DNA of 64,000 nt from CAZGUG01 sp964625335 (GTDB lineage Bacteria; Bacillota; Clostridia; Ch29), in contig CAZVBE010000002.1 in the NCBI GenBank assembly GCA_964625335.1, positions 1 to 64,000 on the forward strand, written 5' to 3'. Positions 61,896 through 64,000 of the stretch are shown here, in pieces. Numbering within the stretch: position 1 is the stretch's first letter; every line of letters starts with the position of its first letter. The position numbers and the translations under genes are program-made. The notes below the pieces were generated by a model. It saw only the letters and a list, made by a program, of their open reading frames with translations. It made no database searches and was not told the DNA's origin.

Positions 61896-63011
61896 TTGCT
61901 ACAGTTGGCTAGAACTCTTGTTTTTATGGAAATGCTGTTTATAAATTTGATAACCACGCACCGCTGTTCGCGGACAAGATATTCACAAAAGAGTATTACA
62001 GCAGGATTAATTTTTTATACGGCTTTGGTGATGTTGACTTCTTTTTTAATCAAGCGTAATCTTAGACTGGAGTTTCTTAACGGCAGTATAATCATCTTAC
62101 TGGGATTTACTTATTTTTTTCCATTAAAGTACTTGTATGATGAATCTTCAGGTAAAATTTTGGCTATCATGTTTTTTTCCTGGATTCACACAATGGCTGT
62201 GACCTCTATATCTATACAGATTTCTATGCTGTTTGAATTGGACAATTATTTTTATCTGGCTCTTATATTACAAACCATAATCTATTTAGTCAGCACCCGG
62301 GCTGTAATACGTTTTGTAAAGAATAAGTTTATACCTATTTTGAAGAACATTCCGAAGGAAATGAACAAACACCTTATCGTACTAAGCCTGATGGAATTCA
62401 CGTCTGTGACGATAGTCTATCTATTCTTTAACGAAAACGCAAATCCTTACTGGACAATAATAATAGTGGCACTGATAGCGTCAATAGCAGCGATAAACTA
62501 CCATTTAATCTATGTAGTAGTTAAAAACTATAAAAGTATAAGCTTTTTAAAACTGCTTGCTTATTCGGATACTCTAACCGGTATCAAAAACAGACTGGCA
62601 CTTTTTCTTGATTGCGATAAACTGATTTCCCAAAATAAGCCCTTCACTTATATATATATGGACCTGGATGATTTCAAAAAAGTAAATGATACATACGGTC
62701 ACTCTGTCGGGGATGATTATCTGAAGCAGTTTACCAAAGCAGCAATAGAAACGATAGGGGATAAAGGAAGCATCTACAGAATGTCAGGCGATGAATTTGT
62801 CTGTATATATAACGAAGACAAAATAGATTTATTACTGGCAACATTTGATGAAAAAGTTATGAACCTGTTTGAAATGAGCGTACCGTTCTTAGGAGTTAGT
62901 ATTGGCTATGCAAAGTTTCCTGAAGATGCCGATTCGTTGGATAAACTTGTGAATAAAGCAGATAAAATCATGTATAAAGTCAAAAAAACCAATAAACTCA
63001 AACCGATTTAG
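61896..63011 (+). CDS. Membrane diguanylate cyclase under riboswitch control
   Basis: A 371-aa protein with about six to seven N-terminal helices (to about residue 200) and a GGDEF domain with active-site SGDEF. Metal residues YMDLDDFKKVND are intact. No RxxD inhibitory site lies upstream of the motif (GDKGSIYRM there). The TTG at 61896 is chosen since GAAGGGG lies 8 bases before; an ATG at 61860 directly abuts the terminator and has no site. Confidence 0.88.
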   Translation: MLQLARTLVFMEMLFINLITTHRCSRTRYSQKSITAGLIFYTALVMLTSFLIKRNLRLEFLNGSIIILLGFTYFFPLKYLYDESSGKILAIMFFSWIHTMAVTSISIQISMLFELDNYFYLALILQTIIYLVSTRAVIRFVKNKFIPILKNIPKEMNKHLIVLSLMEFTSVTIVYLFFNENANPYWTIIIVALIASIAAINYHLIYVVVKNYKSISFLKLLAYSDTLTGIKNRLALFLDCDKLISQNKPFTYIYMDLDDFKKVNDTYGHSVGDDYLKQFTKAAIETIGDKGSIYRMSGDEFVCIYNEDKIDLLLATFDEKVMNLFEMSVPFLGVSIGYAKFPEDADSLDKLVNKADKIMYKVKKTNKLKPI

Positions 63012-63124
63012 GCTATAATGAATATCTGCCACAAGGGAGATTACTGCCTTAATTTATCGGAGGCAGCAATGATATAATAATACTTAAAGATGGCTAATTC
63101 TTGTTTATGAAGGAGTGCCTGGCT

Positions 63125-64000
63125 TTGTTAACACAGCAGCATATTCTAAAACGTGAGCATATAATTACAGAGCTTGACAATGTTTTTGACTATCCGATGA
63201 CGGTGGCAGTAGCGGCTATGGGCTATGGGAAAACCACAGCGGCAAAAGCCTTCTTAAACGAGACCGGTGCAAAATATGCGTGGGTATCTGTCGAAGGTGA
63301 CGAATCTTCACCCCAGTATATATGGAATTCCCTGGCGGGACAACTGGCAAAAACCATACCGGAGCTTGGTAATCAGTTTCGTGCTTTGGGCTTTCCCGCC
63401 GATGCACCGCAGAGGGATAAGATTTTAAAGATGATAGAAGATTATACTTATTTGACCAATACAGTACTGGTAATTGACGACTATCATTTTTCTCATTCTC
63501 CTGAGTTTGACAGGTTGCTTGAAAGAATTGTCCGATCAGGTATAGATGGTTTCCATATTCTATTGCTTTCAAGGACAATTCCCGAAATGAATATTGATGA
63601 ATTAATGCTTAAAGGTTATTGTTATATTATAAAGAATGGCTTGTTTGAGCTTAACAGGGATGAAATTAAGGAGTATTTTAAGCTATACGGCTGCAATCTT
63701 TCTGAAGATACGGCAAGACGGATTCATGAGATATCGGAGGGATGGATATCGGCTGTATATCTGATTATGCAAAGATATATCGAAATAGGCAGGCTGGAGC
63801 CGGGGAGAAGCATTGAAAAACTGATTGAAACGGCCGTTATATCACGGTATACAGCCAGGGAAGTAATGTTATTAAAATCACTGTGCATACTTGACAGTTT
63901 CACTCCACAGCAAGCGGTGTATGTGACAGGCGATATGGAAGCAAAAAAAATTATTCAAAAACTGAGCAGTGGGAATTCCTTTATTCGTTATGATGCACAA
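63125..64000 (+). CDS. MalT/LuxR-type ATP-dependent regulator (partial)
   Basis: Open to the window end after 292 codons. The N-terminus has the P-loop AAMGYGKTTAAKAFL near residue 30 and Walker B TVLVIDDYHF near 115. The pattern is the STAND ATPase part of large LuxR family activators (MalT-like), expected to continue with TPR-like repeats and a C-terminal LuxR HTH beyond the window. AAGGAG 9 bases upstream supports TTG at 63125; an ATG at 63107 overlaps that site. Confidence 0.85.
   Translation, partial: MLTQQHILKREHIITELDNVFDYPMTVAVAAMGYGKTTAAKAFLNETGAKYAWVSVEGDESSPQYIWNSLAGQLAKTIPELGNQFRALGFPADAPQRDKILKMIEDYTYLTNTVLVIDDYHFSHSPEFDRLLERIVRSGIDGFHILLLSRTIPEMNIDELMLKGYCYIIKNGLFELNRDEIKEYFKLYGCNLSEDTARRIHEISEGWISAVYLIMQRYIEIGRLEPGRSIEKLIETAVISRYTAREVMLLKSLCILDSFTPQQAVYVTGDMEAKKIIQKLSSGNSFIRYDAQ

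Overview
The window looks like a chromosomal segment of an anaerobic, spore-forming member of the Clostridia. Pointers are the SCIFF peptide with its radical SAM maturase, a spore photoproduct lyase homologue, T-box leaders on hisS and alaS, frequent TTG and GTG starts behind strong GGAGG sites, anaerobic HemZ, hybrid cluster protein, the alaS-ireB-ruvX-DUF1292 neighbourhood, and a selenocysteine glutaredoxin-like protein. No tRNA, rRNA, CRISPR array, phage or plasmid replication genes were seen. The species could not be identified.

Layout. 1-2300: tgt and yajC lie between two tandem arrays of a 113-114 bp repeat in opposite orientations. 2300-7600: a membrane protein, scfA-scfB (ranthipeptide system), gamma carbonic anhydrase, secD-secF and lapA. 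7700-18660: recJ, rel, dtd, a metallo-hydrolase, a tiny HTH protein and hemZ, then T-box-hisS-aspS. 18740-19350: a UGA-containing Uxx-star gene with a SECIS-like hairpin, then 6S RNA. 19350-28990: tcdA, glyA, an FMN 2-hydroxyacid oxidase with an alanine/ornithine racemase-type gene, rarA, a diguanylate cyclase, hcp with a convergent Crp/Fnr gene, and a zinc-ribbon gene. 29320-33920: three genes related to 2-hydroxyacyl-CoA dehydratase and its activator, a threonine aldolase and a Se/S-carrier-like protein. 34060-41370: a secreted CAP protein, a nucleotidyltransferase, an Rrf2-iscS-iscU-mnmA operon with a clear operator palindrome, PRC-barrel and AI-2E proteins. 41420-48740: T-box-alaS, ireB, a membrane phosphatase-like protein, an aldo/keto reductase, ruvX and DUF1292. 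48800-54400: aminotransferase, Fur family regulator, RNase J, split LysO, YlbF and DUF2087.

From about 54400 the sequence becomes accessory in character: a four-helix protein, an SplB-like enzyme, decayed gene fragments, a nitroreductase, a REP-associated tyrosine transposase flanked by inverted REP pairs with a decayed second copy nearby, and an unidentified structured transcript with a perfect promoter and a strong terminator. This is followed by a polar amino acid ABC transporter, a c-di-GMP riboswitch in front of a second diguanylate cyclase, and a MalT/LuxR-type ATPase regulator cut by the window edge.

Connections. Several units bear on redox, sulfur and selenium chemistry: the IscS-IscU-MnmA operon, the Uxx-star selenoprotein, the Se/S-carrier-like protein, Hcp, and the activase system. 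Two diguanylate cyclases appear to limit themselves differently: the first has an RxxD inhibitory site, the second lacks it but sits behind a c-di-GMP riboswitch. The best candidates for undescribed biology are the inverted two-hairpin repeat arrays, the orphan transcript at 58905-59205, the three-gene activase/dehydratase-like set, and the SplB-like protein that lacks the expected hydrogen-donor cysteine.
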